Counted from the first letter of the stretch, positions 23,258-33,189 are shown. The stretch: DNA of 64,000 bases from Flavobacterium piscinae (GCF_004122145.1 NZ_SBKQ01000001.1:248001-312000); one strand, 5' to 3'. A program made the numbers and translations. Notes: generated by a model not told the origin, from the letters alone.

Positions 23258-26143
23258 ATGAAAAGAAATTATTTTTTTACTTTTTTATTAACCTTAATCT
23301 CAACATTTTCTTTTGCTCAAGTTACCATTTCACCGGCAACCTTTAATGTTGATGATCAAATTACTATTACAGTTTCAACTGCTGCTCAAGCTTGTAACCA
23401 ATTAGGAACCAATCCTCCTAAAGTATACATGCATGCTGGTATTGGTGACGATGTAAATGCATTTGGTTTTTCTGTAATTGGAAATTGGGGTCAAGATGAT
23501 AGTATTGGTTTAATGACCAATAATGGAAATGGAACCTGGTCTATTACATTAACACCAAGTATTTATTTTGGTATCAACGCTACCCAACAAGCGAACGCAA
23601 CTAAGTTGGGGATGGTGTTCAGAAATGCAAATGGTTCACAAACCTTAAAATTACCACCTTCTTGTGGCGATTTTATTTTTAATGTTGGAACATTTCAAGT
23701 TAATTTATCTTCACCGGTTAATAATAGTTCAACAATTATTAACTCAGGAGGAAATATTTCAGTTAATGCCACCAACACAGGTGGTAATGCAAGTTATGTG
23801 TTAAAAGCTAATGGTGTAACAATTAATTCAAATGCTTCTACGTCTAATTATGCATTCAATCACACAAATATCACTTCAAATCAAACCTATGAATTGCAAG
23901 TTACGTTAGGTTCGTCAACTATTACTAGAAGATTTAGTGCGATTGTAAATCCCGGAACATTATCACAAGCAATACCTTCAGGATTAGAAGATGGAATAAA
24001 TTACAACCCATCCGACCCGACAAAAGCAACTTTAAAATTAAATGCTCCCGGTAAAGACTTTGTTTATGTTGCCGGTAGTTTTAATGACTATCAACCCGAT
24101 GGTTCTTATGCAATGAAAAAAGATCCTTCGACAAATATTTTTTGGTTGGAATTAACCAATTTAACTCCGGGTGAAATTTATACCTACCAATATTGGGTGG
24201 TGGATCAAACTCCTGTTGCTAATTCACCAGTTTTAGTGAAAACAGCTGATATGTATTCAACTTTGGTCTTGTCACCATTTGATGATCCTTGGATTCCGTC
24301 TTCTTCGTATCCAAACCTACCAACTTATCCAGCAGGTCAGGAACGTGAAGTAACGGTACTTCAAACCGGTCAGACTCCTTATAATTGGAGTAATGCAACT
24401 TTAAACTTTGTTAAACCGAGTAAAGATAATTTAGTAGTTTATGAAGTTTTAGTGAGAGATTTTGACGCCAATAGAAATTATCAAGATTTGATTAATAAAA
24501 TAGATTATTTCAGAGATCTTGGTGTCAATGCTATTCAATTAATGCCAGTCATGGAGTTTGAAGGTAATGAAAGTTGGGGTTATAACACTTCTTTTCATCT
24601 CGCTCTGGACAAGTTTTATGGAACTCCGGATAAGTTTAAAGAATTAATAGATGTTTGTCACCAAAATGGAATTGCAGTTATCCTTGATGTAGCTCTAAAC
24701 CATTCTTTTGGAAGAAATCCAGGAGTAAGAATGTGGATGAATGACCCTGAGGGAGACGGATGGGGACCTCCATCTTCGGATAACCCTTATTATAATACAA
24801 CAGCCCGACACAGTTACAGCGTTGGTGAAGATTTTAATCATCAATCTGCTCTAACACAGTATTACACCAGAAGAGTTGTTAAACAATGGATTGAAGAATA
24901 TAAAATTGATGGTTTCCGTTGGGATTTAACAAAAGGCTTTACTCAAAATTGTACAGGTGGTGATGATGGTTGTACCAATGGTTATCAAGCCGATAGAGTT
25001 CAAGTTTTAAAAGATTATGCTGATTATTCTTGGAGTTTAGATCCAAATCATATTGTAATTTTCGAACATCTAGGTTCAGATAACGAAGAACAACAATGGG
25101 CAAATTACAAATTAGGTGAAGGTAAAGGGATTTTGATGTGGGGAGAAATGTATACTCAATACAAAGAACTTGCTATGGGTTTTGCTAGTCAAAATATTAC
25201 CCGAATGGGGCATGTTAGTAGAGGATTTGCAGGGAAAAGATTAATCGGGTATCCTGAAAGTCATGACAAAGACCGTATGATGTATGAAGCCATAACCTAT
25301 GGTAATGGAGGAGGTTCTGCTCCAGTAAATGGCAATTTAACCAATGCATTAGCTCGTATGGGAGCTATAGGAGCTACGAGTATTTTGGTTCCCGGACCAA
25401 AAATGATATGGCATTTTGGTGAATTAGGGAATAATCAATCCATTTTTACTTGTTCAAATGGTACAGTAAATGATGAAGGAGCCAACCCTCCCGGGGATTG
25501 TAAATTAGACACTAAGCCTCAAGTACAATGGTCCGAAAATTGGCTTTCAGATCCTAGGAGAACAGCAATCTTTGAAGATTGGGCCAGAATGATTAAGCTT
25601 AAAATTAATGAACCCGTTTTTAATGGGGAATATGCTATAAGTCCAAATGGAAGCAACATTCGTCAACGAATTTATGTTTTTGATAATTCTTTGCCAACTT
25701 CACAATTGAAAAATGTAGTCATTTTGGCCAATTTTTCTGTTGCAGCACAAAACATTACGCCAGATTTTCCTTATACGGGAACTTGGTATAATTTGATGAA
25801 TGATACACCAATAACTGTCAACAATACAACGACTGCTATTAATCTACAACCCGGAGAATTTAGAGTATATGGAAATCAACCATCTACTTTGTCAACCAAT
25901 AATTTTGAAATGATTTCAAATGTTGTATTGGCACCAAATCCTACATCCGGTGCGTTTACTATTTCGGTTGCCACAACAAAAGTTGAGATTTACTCTCTTA
26001 CTGGTCAATTAGTAAAATCTTTCAACAATACATTTAGTTCTGATTACGCATTTGATGTTAGCGACTTGAACAATGGAATCTACTTTGTAAAAGCTGTTAA
26101 TGAATATGGAAATGAAAAAACTATGAAATTAATCAAAAATTAA
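23258..26143 (+). CDS. Multidomain GH13 alpha-amylase with T9SS sorting domain
   Basis: This 961-residue extracellular enzyme should start starch breakdown. In order: signal peptide (1-20, ending SFAQ), N-terminal beta domains (21-235), an early-set/CBM48-like module (about 262-330; FVYVAGSFNDYQ), the GH13 barrel (about 385-780), a C-terminal beta domain, and a T9SS type A sorting domain (about 888-961; LAPNPTSGAF, VEIYSLTGQLVKSF, LNNGIYFVK). Catalytic residues are Asp556 (DGFRWDLTKG), Glu603 (IVIFEHLG) and Asp670 (GYPESHDKDR); LDVALNH is at 476-482. The barrel resembles branching-type GH13 enzymes, so activity on branched glucans is possible. Secretion through T9SS is a well-supported inference from the C-terminus. 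Confidence 0.94.
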   Translation: MKRNYFFTFLLTLISTFSFAQVTISPATFNVDDQITITVSTAAQACNQLGTNPPKVYMHAGIGDDVNAFGFSVIGNWGQDDSIGLMTNNGNGTWSITLTPSIYFGINATQQANATKLGMVFRNANGSQTLKLPPSCGDFIFNVGTFQVNLSSPVNNSSTIINSGGNISVNATNTGGNASYVLKANGVTINSNASTSNYAFNHTNITSNQTYELQVTLGSSTITRRFSAIVNPGTLSQAIPSGLEDGINYNPSDPTKATLKLNAPGKDFVYVAGSFNDYQPDGSYAMKKDPSTNIFWLELTNLTPGEIYTYQYWVVDQTPVANSPVLVKTADMYSTLVLSPFDDPWIPSSSYPNLPTYPAGQEREVTVLQTGQTPYNWSNATLNFVKPSKDNLVVYEVLVRDFDANRNYQDLINKIDYFRDLGVNAIQLMPVMEFEGNESWGYNTSFHLALDKFYGTPDKFKELIDVCHQNGIAVILDVALNHSFGRNPGVRMWMNDPEGDGWGPPSSDNPYYNTTARHSYSVGEDFNHQSALTQYYTRRVVKQWIEEYKIDGFRWDLTKGFTQNCTGGDDGCTNGYQADRVQVLKDYADYSWSLDPNHIVIFEHLGSDNEEQQWANYKLGEGKGILMWGEMYTQYKELAMGFASQNITRMGHVSRGFAGKRLIGYPESHDKDRMMYEAITYGNGGGSAPVNGNLTNALARMGAIGATSILVPGPKMIWHFGELGNNQSIFTCSNGTVNDEGANPPGDCKLDTKPQVQWSENWLSDPRRTAIFEDWARMIKLKINEPVFNGEYAISPNGSNIRQRIYVFDNSLPTSQLKNVVILANFSVAAQNITPDFPYTGTWYNLMNDTPITVNNTTTAINLQPGEFRVYGNQPSTLSTNNFEMISNVVLAPNPTSGAFTISVATTKVEIYSLTGQLVKSFNNTFSSDYAFDVSDLNNGIYFVKAVNEYGNEKTMKLIKN

Positions 26144-26178
26144 TATTTAGAGTTAGTTAAATATGTTACAATGCCATT

Positions 26179-26207
26179 AAACCCAGTTATTTAACTGGGT
26201 TTTTTGT
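26179..26207 (+). terminator. Rho-independent terminator after the T9SS amylase
   Basis: The 11-bp stem AAACCCAGTTA / TAACTGGGTTT is followed by T residues, 36 nt after the stop. It ends the plus-strand starch arm. Confidence 0.82.
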
Positions 26208-26256
26208 TGTTAAATAGACTATTGTAAATTCACTCGGAAAGCTATAATTTCGTTGT

Positions 26257-29061
26257 ATGAAAAATTACAAAAAAGAAATAGTTTTTAAAGTTTTAAAAAT
26301 CACAGGAATCACTTTAGCCATTTTAGTGTTTTTGCTATTTTTGTTGCCCATACTTTTCCCTGAAACCATTACCAATAAAATAAAATCATTTGCAAATGAA
26401 AAACTGAATGGTGAGATAAGTTTTAAAGAAACCAACCTTTCCTTTTTTACTCATTTTCCTTCTTTAACCTTAACGTTAGATGAGTTTTTGTTAAAAGGAT
26501 CTGTGCCTTTCGAAAAAGACACATTAATTTCGGCCAAAGAAATTGCATTTGGTATTAATGTAAAATCAATTTTTTTTGATGAAAAGATAAAAATTGATAA
26601 GATTTTTGTTTCAGAGGGATTTATCAATGTAAAAGTAAATACAAAAGGAAAGCCAAATTATAATGTGTATGTTTCTGATAGTAAAGAGGTTAATTCTGAA
26701 TCTGCCTCTGCATCCATTAAACTGGATCGAATTGATATCAAAAAGATGCGGTTATTATACGATGACAAATCTACCAAAATAGTAATAAAAGCTAAAGATT
26801 TTAATTATTTAGGGAAAGGAGATCTACACGAATCAATTTTTGATTTAAAAACGAAAGCACAAATTGAAGGGTTTTATTTCTCTTTTGACAAACAAGATTA
26901 CTTAATCAATAAAAAAGTTAATGCCGAACTAATTACAAAAATTAACACTAATTCGCTTGAGTTAATTTTTGAGGAAAATAATTTGATGATTAATAAACTG
27001 CCTGTTGAATTTAAGGGTAAGTTTGATTTCTTGAAAAATGGTTACAATTTAGATTTTAATGTGAAATCAAAGAATAGTCAACTCAATGATTTTTTTACTG
27101 CCTTGCCACCTCAATTCATCACTTGGTTGACTAAAACAACTATCAAAGGAAAGACAGATTTACTTTTTTCTTTGAAAGGAAAATACATAGCTCAAGAAAA
27201 CATTAAACCAGATGTTCATTTTAATATGAAGATAAGAGATGGATTTATCTCTTATAATAAAGCACCTCTACCGGCAACAAATATTTTTTTGAATTTCGAC
27301 ACCAAACTCCCTTCTTTAGATACTGAAAAGTTGGTTTTAAAAATTGACTCTATTTATTTTGATGTCGGGAAAGATTTTTTTAATGGCAACATAAAGGTTA
27401 ATGGTCTATCCAAACCTCAAATTGATGCCAGAGTCCGATCAAAATTAGATTTAGCTAAATTAGATCAAGCTCTCGGTATAGAAAATATGGATTTAAAGGG
27501 AAGTTTTTCGGCTGACATTGTTTCAAAAGGCAATTACAATAAACAACAAAAACAATTTCCTATAACAAAAGGTAATTTAGAACTAAAGAATGGATTTGTT
27601 CAATCTGTTTATTATCCGAATGCCATCAAAAATATTAATTTTAAAGCTGTTGTCTCAAATTCAAACGGAGAACTTAATGATTTATCTTTACTAATTTCTC
27701 CGGCAAAATTAGAATTCGAAGGCAAACCATTTGATTTGTATGCTTCCCTTAAAAATTTTGAGGATATCACCTATGATATAAAAGCGAAAGGAGAATTAAA
27801 TATTGAAAGAATATATAATGTTTTTTCACAAAGAGGAACCGATGTAACCGGTTTTGCTAAAATGGATCTAGCTTTTCAAGGCAGACAAAGTGATGCTACA
27901 TCTGGAAAATACGCCAATTTAAACAACAAAGGAAACTTAGAACTGAAAGAAATTAAAATTTATTCGGAATTTTTAACCAAACCTTTTGTGATCAAGGAAG
28001 GTCTTTTTTTGTTCAATCAAGATCAAATGAATTTTACAAATTTTGTAGCTTCCTATGGGCAATCAGACTTTAAAATGAATGGTTACATGGAAAATGTCAT
28101 CAATTTTGCTCTTTCCGAAAATGAAATTTTAAAAGGTATTTTTTTCGTTGATTCTGAGTTTATTCAAGTAAATGAGTTTATGGCTTTTGCCAACGAAACA
28201 AAGGAGGAAAAAGACAGTACAATCCAAAATGGCGTGGTCGTAATTCCATCTAAATTTAATTTTAATTTACAAGCAAATGTCAAAAAAATCAATTTTGATG
28301 ATTTGAATATTGAAAATTTGTCCGGTAAAGTGAATGTAAACCAAGGAAAGCTGGCTTTGCAAAACACGGTTTTTTCATTAATAGGCACCAAAATGAAGAT
28401 GGATGCCGTTTATTTTCATGAAACACCAACCAGAGCCGATTTTGATTATAAAATTAAGGCAACCGATTTTGATATCAAACGTGCTTATAATGAAATTGCT
28501 CTATTTCGCGAAATGGCTTCAGCGGCTGAATACGCAGAAGGTATAGTTTCGATAGATTATAAAATTGCCGGTAAATTGGATGGAAATATGACACCTGTTT
28601 TTCCTTCATTAATCGGAGGAGGAACCCTTTCGGTAAAAAACGTAAAAATGAAAGGGTTTAAATTATTTAATGTAGTGAGTCAAAAAACCGAAACGGATGC
28701 CTTGAAAGATCCTGATATTTCCAAAATTGACATTAAAACAACAGTGAAGAATAATTTGATTAAAATTGAACGTTTTAAGTTCAAAGTTGCGGGTTTTAGA
28801 CCAAGAATTGAAGGTGAAACCAGTTTTGACGGAAAAATTAATTTAAAAATGCGAATCGGTTTGCCTCCCTTAGGAATAATCGGAATTCCTATAAAAGTCA
28901 CCGGAACTCAAGATAATCCTATTATTGGTTTAGGTAAAAAAACAGAAGATTTGGAAGAAACGGAATATGAAGAAGGAATGGAAAACTTACCTAAAACTGC
29001 AGAAATCGTGCCTACAACTGAATTACCTGTAGTAACACCAAAAGATACAATCAAAAATTAA
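26257..29061 (+). CDS. AsmA-like membrane protein
   Basis: The 934-residue protein has one N-terminal transmembrane segment (about 15-35) and a long periplasmic beta-rich part. The early segment PETITNKIKSFANEKLNGEI and the late segment GTLSVKNVKMKGFKLFNVVS match AsmA-family organisation. Near the C-terminus it has FKFKVAGFRPRIEGETSFDG and LPPLGIIGIPIKVTGTQDNP. Family knowledge: large AsmA-like proteins bridge inner and outer membranes and help move phospholipids or control outer-membrane assembly. The acidic tail (EDLEETEYEEGMENL) is unusual but common in this phylum. It is monocistronic, between two terminators. The family is clear, the exact role unknown. Confidence 0.85.
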   Translation: MKNYKKEIVFKVLKITGITLAILVFLLFLLPILFPETITNKIKSFANEKLNGEISFKETNLSFFTHFPSLTLTLDEFLLKGSVPFEKDTLISAKEIAFGINVKSIFFDEKIKIDKIFVSEGFINVKVNTKGKPNYNVYVSDSKEVNSESASASIKLDRIDIKKMRLLYDDKSTKIVIKAKDFNYLGKGDLHESIFDLKTKAQIEGFYFSFDKQDYLINKKVNAELITKINTNSLELIFEENNLMINKLPVEFKGKFDFLKNGYNLDFNVKSKNSQLNDFFTALPPQFITWLTKTTIKGKTDLLFSLKGKYIAQENIKPDVHFNMKIRDGFISYNKAPLPATNIFLNFDTKLPSLDTEKLVLKIDSIYFDVGKDFFNGNIKVNGLSKPQIDARVRSKLDLAKLDQALGIENMDLKGSFSADIVSKGNYNKQQKQFPITKGNLELKNGFVQSVYYPNAIKNINFKAVVSNSNGELNDLSLLISPAKLEFEGKPFDLYASLKNFEDITYDIKAKGELNIERIYNVFSQRGTDVTGFAKMDLAFQGRQSDATSGKYANLNNKGNLELKEIKIYSEFLTKPFVIKEGLFLFNQDQMNFTNFVASYGQSDFKMNGYMENVINFALSENEILKGIFFVDSEFIQVNEFMAFANETKEEKDSTIQNGVVVIPSKFNFNLQANVKKINFDDLNIENLSGKVNVNQGKLALQNTVFSLIGTKMKMDAVYFHETPTRADFDYKIKATDFDIKRAYNEIALFREMASAAEYAEGIVSIDYKIAGKLDGNMTPVFPSLIGGGTLSVKNVKMKGFKLFNVVSQKTETDALKDPDISKIDIKTTVKNNLIKIERFKFKVAGFRPRIEGETSFDGKINLKMRIGLPPLGIIGIPIKVTGTQDNPIIGLGKKTEDLEETEYEEGMENLPKTAEIVPTTELPVVTPKDTIKN

Positions 29062-29069
29062 AAAACAAA

Positions 29070-29095
29070 AAACCCGAATAGAAATATTCGGGTTT
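29070..29095. terminator. Terminator between the AsmA-like gene and tRNA-Phe
   Basis: The 11-bp stem AAACCCGAATA / TATTCGGGTTT with a GAAA tetraloop lies 8 nt after the AsmA stop. It lies just beyond the 3' end of the convergent tRNA, so it can serve both. Confidence 0.8.
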
Positions 29096-29098
29096 AAG

Positions 29099-29171
<73 letters not shown>

Positions 29172-29187
29172 TTTGCTGATGCGGGTG

Positions 29188-29217
29188 CAAATATAGAACG
29201 ATTTTTATTTTATACAA
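29188..29217 (-). promoter_or_regulatory. Promoter of tRNA-Phe
   Basis: On the minus strand TTG (29217-29215) is followed after 19 nt by TATATTTG (29195-29188). This matches the Bacteroidota primary sigma pattern TTG-N17-23-TAnnTTTG. The box ends 16 nt before the tRNA 5' end. Confidence 0.7.
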
Positions 29218-29269
29218 AACAAATATTAAAAAAAATCTATTCGTACCTTCGCAGACAGAATTATAAAAA

Positions 29270-30004
29270 ATGGTTTTAGTAGTCGATGTCGGAAATACGC
29301 GAATTAAATGTGCTGTTTATGAGCTGGATATACTTAAGGCAACTTTTGTGTTTACTGAAAATGAAGTTGAAAATAATTTAAAAAATATTTTAATCTCCTA
29401 TCCAAAAGTTACCGATTTGATTGTTTCCTCCGTTGCAAAAGCTTTAACTTTCGATTTGCAAACAATTTCAAACGACTTAAACATACATTTTGTTTCCAAT
29501 TTAGACTCGTTTCCTTTTGAAAATAAATATACCACACCCAAAACATTAGGAGTAGATAGAATGATTTTGGCAGCAGGAGCAACTTTGTTATTTCCGGGAA
29601 AAAATCGCTTAATAATCGATGCGGGAACTTGTGTAACCTACGATTTTGTGGATGAATATGACAACTATTGGGGAGGAGCTATTTCACCCGGTTTGAGACT
29701 CAGGTATGCTTCGCTTCATCAATTTACAGCAAAATTACCATTATTATCTTTGGAAGAACCCTCTGGAATTGTAGGGAATTCTACAAATCAATCTATTCAT
29801 TCCGGAGTTGTAAACGGATTAATTTGTGAAATAGATGGATTTATTGAACGTTTTAAACAGCAAAATGAAAACTTTACCATAATTTTAACGGGAGGTGATG
29901 CTGTTTTTTTGGCAAAAAGATTAAAAAATACCATATTTGCCAATTCAAATTTCCTTTTGGAAAGTTTGAACCAATTTTTTCAATATAAAATCAAAAATGA
30001 TTAA
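29270..30004 (+). CDS. coaX: Type III pantothenate kinase
   Basis: This 244-residue cytoplasmic kinase makes 4'-phosphopantothenate in the first step of coenzyme A synthesis. The ASKHA-fold motifs are visible: VVDVGNTRIKCAV (phosphate 1, residues 4-16), TLGVDRMILAAGA (about 92-104), LIIDAGTCVTYDFVD (phosphate 2, Asp near 118) and WGGAISPGLRLR. It is the first gene of a co-directional cluster reaching to ppiD. Its last 8 nt overlap the following outer-membrane protein gene. The length is normal for CoaX. Confidence 0.95.
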   Translation: MVLVVDVGNTRIKCAVYELDILKATFVFTENEVENNLKNILISYPKVTDLIVSSVAKALTFDLQTISNDLNIHFVSNLDSFPFENKYTTPKTLGVDRMILAAGATLLFPGKNRLIIDAGTCVTYDFVDEYDNYWGGAISPGLRLRYASLHQFTAKLPLLSLEEPSGIVGNSTNQSIHSGVVNGLICEIDGFIERFKQQNENFTIILTGGDAVFLAKRLKNTIFANSNFLLESLNQFFQYKIKND

Positions 30005-31250
30005 AAAAATTCTGATAAGCTTTTGCTTATTTTTTTCAGTACTAACCTTGGCTCAAGAGGGAACAGCTTCGCCCTATTCTTTTTATGGAATTGGAGATGT
30101 TAAATTTAAAGGAGCTGTTGAAAATCGATCTATGGGAGGGGTCAGTGTGTTTAGTGATTCTATTCACGTAAATTTGCAAAATCCTGCTTCGTTTTCTCAC
30201 TTAAAATATACAACATTTACCATTGGTGCCAACAATAATAATGTTAATCTGAAAACAGATAGCCAATCTGAAAAAGCTACCAGAACAACAATTGACTACT
30301 TGGTTGTAGCAATGCCCGTGGCTAAAAAGTTTGGAGCATCGTTAGGACTGTTGCCTTTTTCTTCGGTAGGCTATAAAATTGAGAATATTAATGAAGACAC
30401 AACACAGCAAAGTGCTAGGTATTTTGGTGACGGAGGTGTCAATCGATTTTTTGGATCTTTAGCCTATTCATTTAATGACAACTTTAGCTTTGGAGTAGAT
30501 ATCAATTACAATTTTGGAAATATTTCAACAAATTCTGTAGAATTTATTCCAGAAATACAACTTGGAACTAGAGAACTGAATACAAGTAAAATAAATGGGT
30601 TTAATTATAATTTTGGTGTAATGTATAATAAAAAAGTTACCGAAAAATTAACATTGTTTGGAAGTTTAGCGTATTCACCACAAAGTAACCTTGATGTTGA
30701 AAACAGTAGAAACATTACAACTGTATTTGTCACCTCTACATTTAATGCCTTTCCTCAAGAAGATGGAATCACACAAGTAAGCACTTCTAAACTAAAATTA
30801 CCCTCTAAATTTGTTTTTGGTGCCGGAATAGGAGAAGTTAGAAAATGGATGGTTGGAACAGAATTAACTTTTCAGCAGTCAAGTAGTTTTGGAAATCGTT
30901 TTAATGATATTACTAACGTTGAATATGAAAATTCAACTAAAATTAGTTTTGGTGGATACTATATACCAAAATACAATTCTTTTAATAAGTATTTGCAAAG
31001 AGTAACTTATAGAGCCGGTTTTAATTATGAAAATACTGGTTTAATTATAAACAATGAGTCAATTAATAATTATGGCATAACTTTTGGTTTAGGTTTACCA
31101 CTTGGTGGAAGTTTTTCAAACATAAACGTTGGATTTGAATATGGAAAAAGAGGAACAACCAATGCCGGATTAGTTGAAGAGAATTATACCAATGTATTTA
31201 TAAGTTTATCTTTGAATGATAAATGGTTTGTTAAAAGAAAATATGAATAA
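29997..31250 (+). CDS. Outer-membrane beta-barrel protein, function unknown
   Basis: The 417-residue protein has a signal peptide (MIKKILISFCLFFSVLTLAQ). It then shows alternating aromatic strands typical of a FadL/OmpP1-like barrel, with GTASPYSFYGIGDVKFKGAV at the mature N-terminus and a C-terminal strand ending VFISLSLNDKWFVKRKYE. Early residues RSMGGVSVFSD and LQNPASFSHL are features of the phylum's PorV/FadL-like barrels. It overlaps coaX by 8 nt and precedes a secreted TPR protein. No substrate can be read from the sequence. Confidence 0.8.
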   Translation: MIKKILISFCLFFSVLTLAQEGTASPYSFYGIGDVKFKGAVENRSMGGVSVFSDSIHVNLQNPASFSHLKYTTFTIGANNNNVNLKTDSQSEKATRTTIDYLVVAMPVAKKFGASLGLLPFSSVGYKIENINEDTTQQSARYFGDGGVNRFFGSLAYSFNDNFSFGVDINYNFGNISTNSVEFIPEIQLGTRELNTSKINGFNYNFGVMYNKKVTEKLTLFGSLAYSPQSNLDVENSRNITTVFVTSTFNAFPQEDGITQVSTSKLKLPSKFVFGAGIGEVRKWMVGTELTFQQSSSFGNRFNDITNVEYENSTKISFGGYYIPKYNSFNKYLQRVTYRAGFNYENTGLIINNESINNYGITFGLGLPLGGSFSNINVGFEYGKRGTTNAGLVEENYTNVFISLSLNDKWFVKRKYE

Positions 31251-31268
31251 TACAGAAATTTTATAACT

Positions 31269-32624
31269 ATGAAAACTAAATTAATTATTGTATTTGCGTT
31301 TCTAATCGGAATGACTAATGTAAATGGCCAGAATGCTGCTGATTGTGCCGAAAAATTATCCATTTTTAATGAGCTTTGTAAAGCAAAAGATTTTGCTTCC
31401 GCTTACGAACCTTGGATGTACTCTCGCAAAAATTGTGCGTCTTTTCACAATGCAATATATATAAGAGGTGAACAAATTTTAAATTACCGTATTGAAAATG
31501 CTAAAACTCCAGCTGAAAAAGAAACTGAAGTTAGAGATTTAGTAAAAATGTATGGGGAGTTTGATAAATATTTCCCTGATAATAACAGAGGAAACAAAGT
31601 AAGAAAAGCAATGGCTCTCTTTGAAAACAATGTTGGAACTCCGGAAGAAGTGTATAATCTACTTGATGATGCTTTCAAAACAGATAGAGCTAACTTTACA
31701 AACGCTAAAGCTCTTTATGTTTATTTTGAAATTTACGTAAACGATTTTGAAGCCGGTAAAAAAGGAATTCAATTGCAAGATTTGTTTAATAAATATGACG
31801 AGATTTCAGATAAAATTGACGAAGAAGAGAAAAAACTTTCAGATGAGTTGGATGCAATTTTACAAAAAGAAGAAACAGGGGCTGAGTTAACTAAGAAAGA
31901 AGCTAGCGTTAAAAACGCAAATCAAATTAACTTAGATGCATTTCAAACCATTAGAACAAGTATGGATAATAAAATTGCCCAGTTAGCAACTTGTGAACGA
32001 TTAATACCTTTTTTAGGGGGCAGTTTTGAAGAGAAAAAAGGAGATGCCGAATGGTTAAGAAGAGCCGCAGATCGATTAGACAAAAAAGGATGTTCATCTG
32101 ATCCATTGTTTTCTAAAATATCTGAGACATTACATCAGCTAAATCCTACTGCTAAATCTGCGTACAATTTAGGGGTTTCTTATTATAACAAAAAGAATAC
32201 AGCTAAAGCATTGGAGTATTTTAACCAATCCGCAGAATTGCACAAAGACAGTGGAGAAAAAGCAAAAGTGTATTACACAGTTGCCAGAAATATCTATGGT
32301 AGCAGTAACAAATCACAAGCAAGAGCTTTCGCTGAAAAAGCATTGGCAGCAAAACCTTCATTTGGAGAAGCTCATGTTTTTATTGCACAACTTTATGCTA
32401 ACAGTGCAAATGAATGTGGAAATGATCCATTTGAAAAAAGAGCCATTTATTGGTTAGCAGCTTCAACAGCCAGAAAAGCAGGAACATCTGCCGGTAATGC
32501 AGCAGCAGCATCCTATGATAAATTGGCTCCAACAAAAGCTGAAATTCATACATCAGGAAGAGCAGGAGAAACAATCCGTTTTAACTGTTGGGTAGGAAGA
32601 AGTGTTACGGTGCCAAACTTATAA
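31269..32624 (+). CDS. Secreted TPR-repeat protein
   Basis: The 451-residue protein carries a signal peptide (ending NVNGQ, about 1-21). Its helical repeats are clearest in the C-terminal half, where SAYNLGVSYYNKKNTAKALE and KAKVYYTVARNIYG look like tetratricopeptide units. A lysine/glutamate-rich coiled segment spans about 175-225. It is likely periplasmic or outer-membrane associated, lies 18 nt after the beta-barrel gene and 3 nt before lptC, and may act with them in envelope building. That role is inferred from position; I know no named family function for it. Confidence 0.8.
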   Translation: MKTKLIIVFAFLIGMTNVNGQNAADCAEKLSIFNELCKAKDFASAYEPWMYSRKNCASFHNAIYIRGEQILNYRIENAKTPAEKETEVRDLVKMYGEFDKYFPDNNRGNKVRKAMALFENNVGTPEEVYNLLDDAFKTDRANFTNAKALYVYFEIYVNDFEAGKKGIQLQDLFNKYDEISDKIDEEEKKLSDELDAILQKEETGAELTKKEASVKNANQINLDAFQTIRTSMDNKIAQLATCERLIPFLGGSFEEKKGDAEWLRRAADRLDKKGCSSDPLFSKISETLHQLNPTAKSAYNLGVSYYNKKNTAKALEYFNQSAELHKDSGEKAKVYYTVARNIYGSSNKSQARAFAEKALAAKPSFGEAHVFIAQLYANSANECGNDPFEKRAIYWLAASTARKAGTSAGNAAAASYDKLAPTKAEIHTSGRAGETIRFNCWVGRSVTVPNL

Positions 32625-32627
32625 TCA

Positions 32628-33182
32628 ATGCTTAGCATTCAAAAAATAATCAATTTCAGTGTCACAGTTTTTGCTGTGACATTGTTTTTTGGTTGCCAAA
32701 GCAATTTTAAAGAAATTCAACGAATCAATGTTTCTGAATTTATGGCTTCGGGTGAAGCAGACTCCGTTAACCTGAAGTATACCGACTCTGGTAAAATAAA
32801 AGCAATTTTGGTCAGTCCTAAAATGATGGATTACGGCACAGTTCTCTATCCCTTCACCGAATTTCCTAATGGTATTGAAGTGACATTGTTTGACCAAAAT
32901 GGTAAAAAAAACTTTATCAAATCAGATTATGCCATTACTTTCAAAGGAACGGATATCATAGACATGCAAGGAAACGTAAAAATGACAGCTGAAGGCGGAC
33001 AGTATTTGGAAACAGAGCAACTTTATTACGACCAAAAAAACGAGTGGTTTTTTACTGAAAAAAAGTTTAAATTTACTGACCCGTATAAAGGTGAAACAAA
33101 AGGCGATGGGCTTGATTTTAGTAAAGATTTTAAACGAATCAACTTTCAAAAAGTTTCAGGCGTAATCAACGAAGCAGAATAA
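32628..33182 (+). CDS. lptC: LPS export ABC transporter periplasmic protein LptC
   Basis: This 184-residue protein should be a bitopic or lipid-anchored part of the Lpt bridge that carries lipopolysaccharide to the outer membrane. The N-terminus is hydrophobic and ends in FFGCQSN, a possible lipobox (Cys23). The beta-jellyroll repeats match the LptC/OstA type: GKIKAILVSPKMMDYG, YAITFKGTDIIDMQGNVKMT and GGQYLETEQLYYDQKNEWFF. The length is normal. It sits in a cluster with an outer-membrane barrel, a TPR protein and a CorC-like protein. Confidence 0.88.
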   Translation: MLSIQKIINFSVTVFAVTLFFGCQSNFKEIQRINVSEFMASGEADSVNLKYTDSGKIKAILVSPKMMDYGTVLYPFTEFPNGIEVTLFDQNGKKNFIKSDYAITFKGTDIIDMQGNVKMTAEGGQYLETEQLYYDQKNEWFFTEKKFKFTDPYKGETKGDGLDFSKDFKRINFQKVSGVINEAE

Positions 33183-33189
33183 ATTAGAG

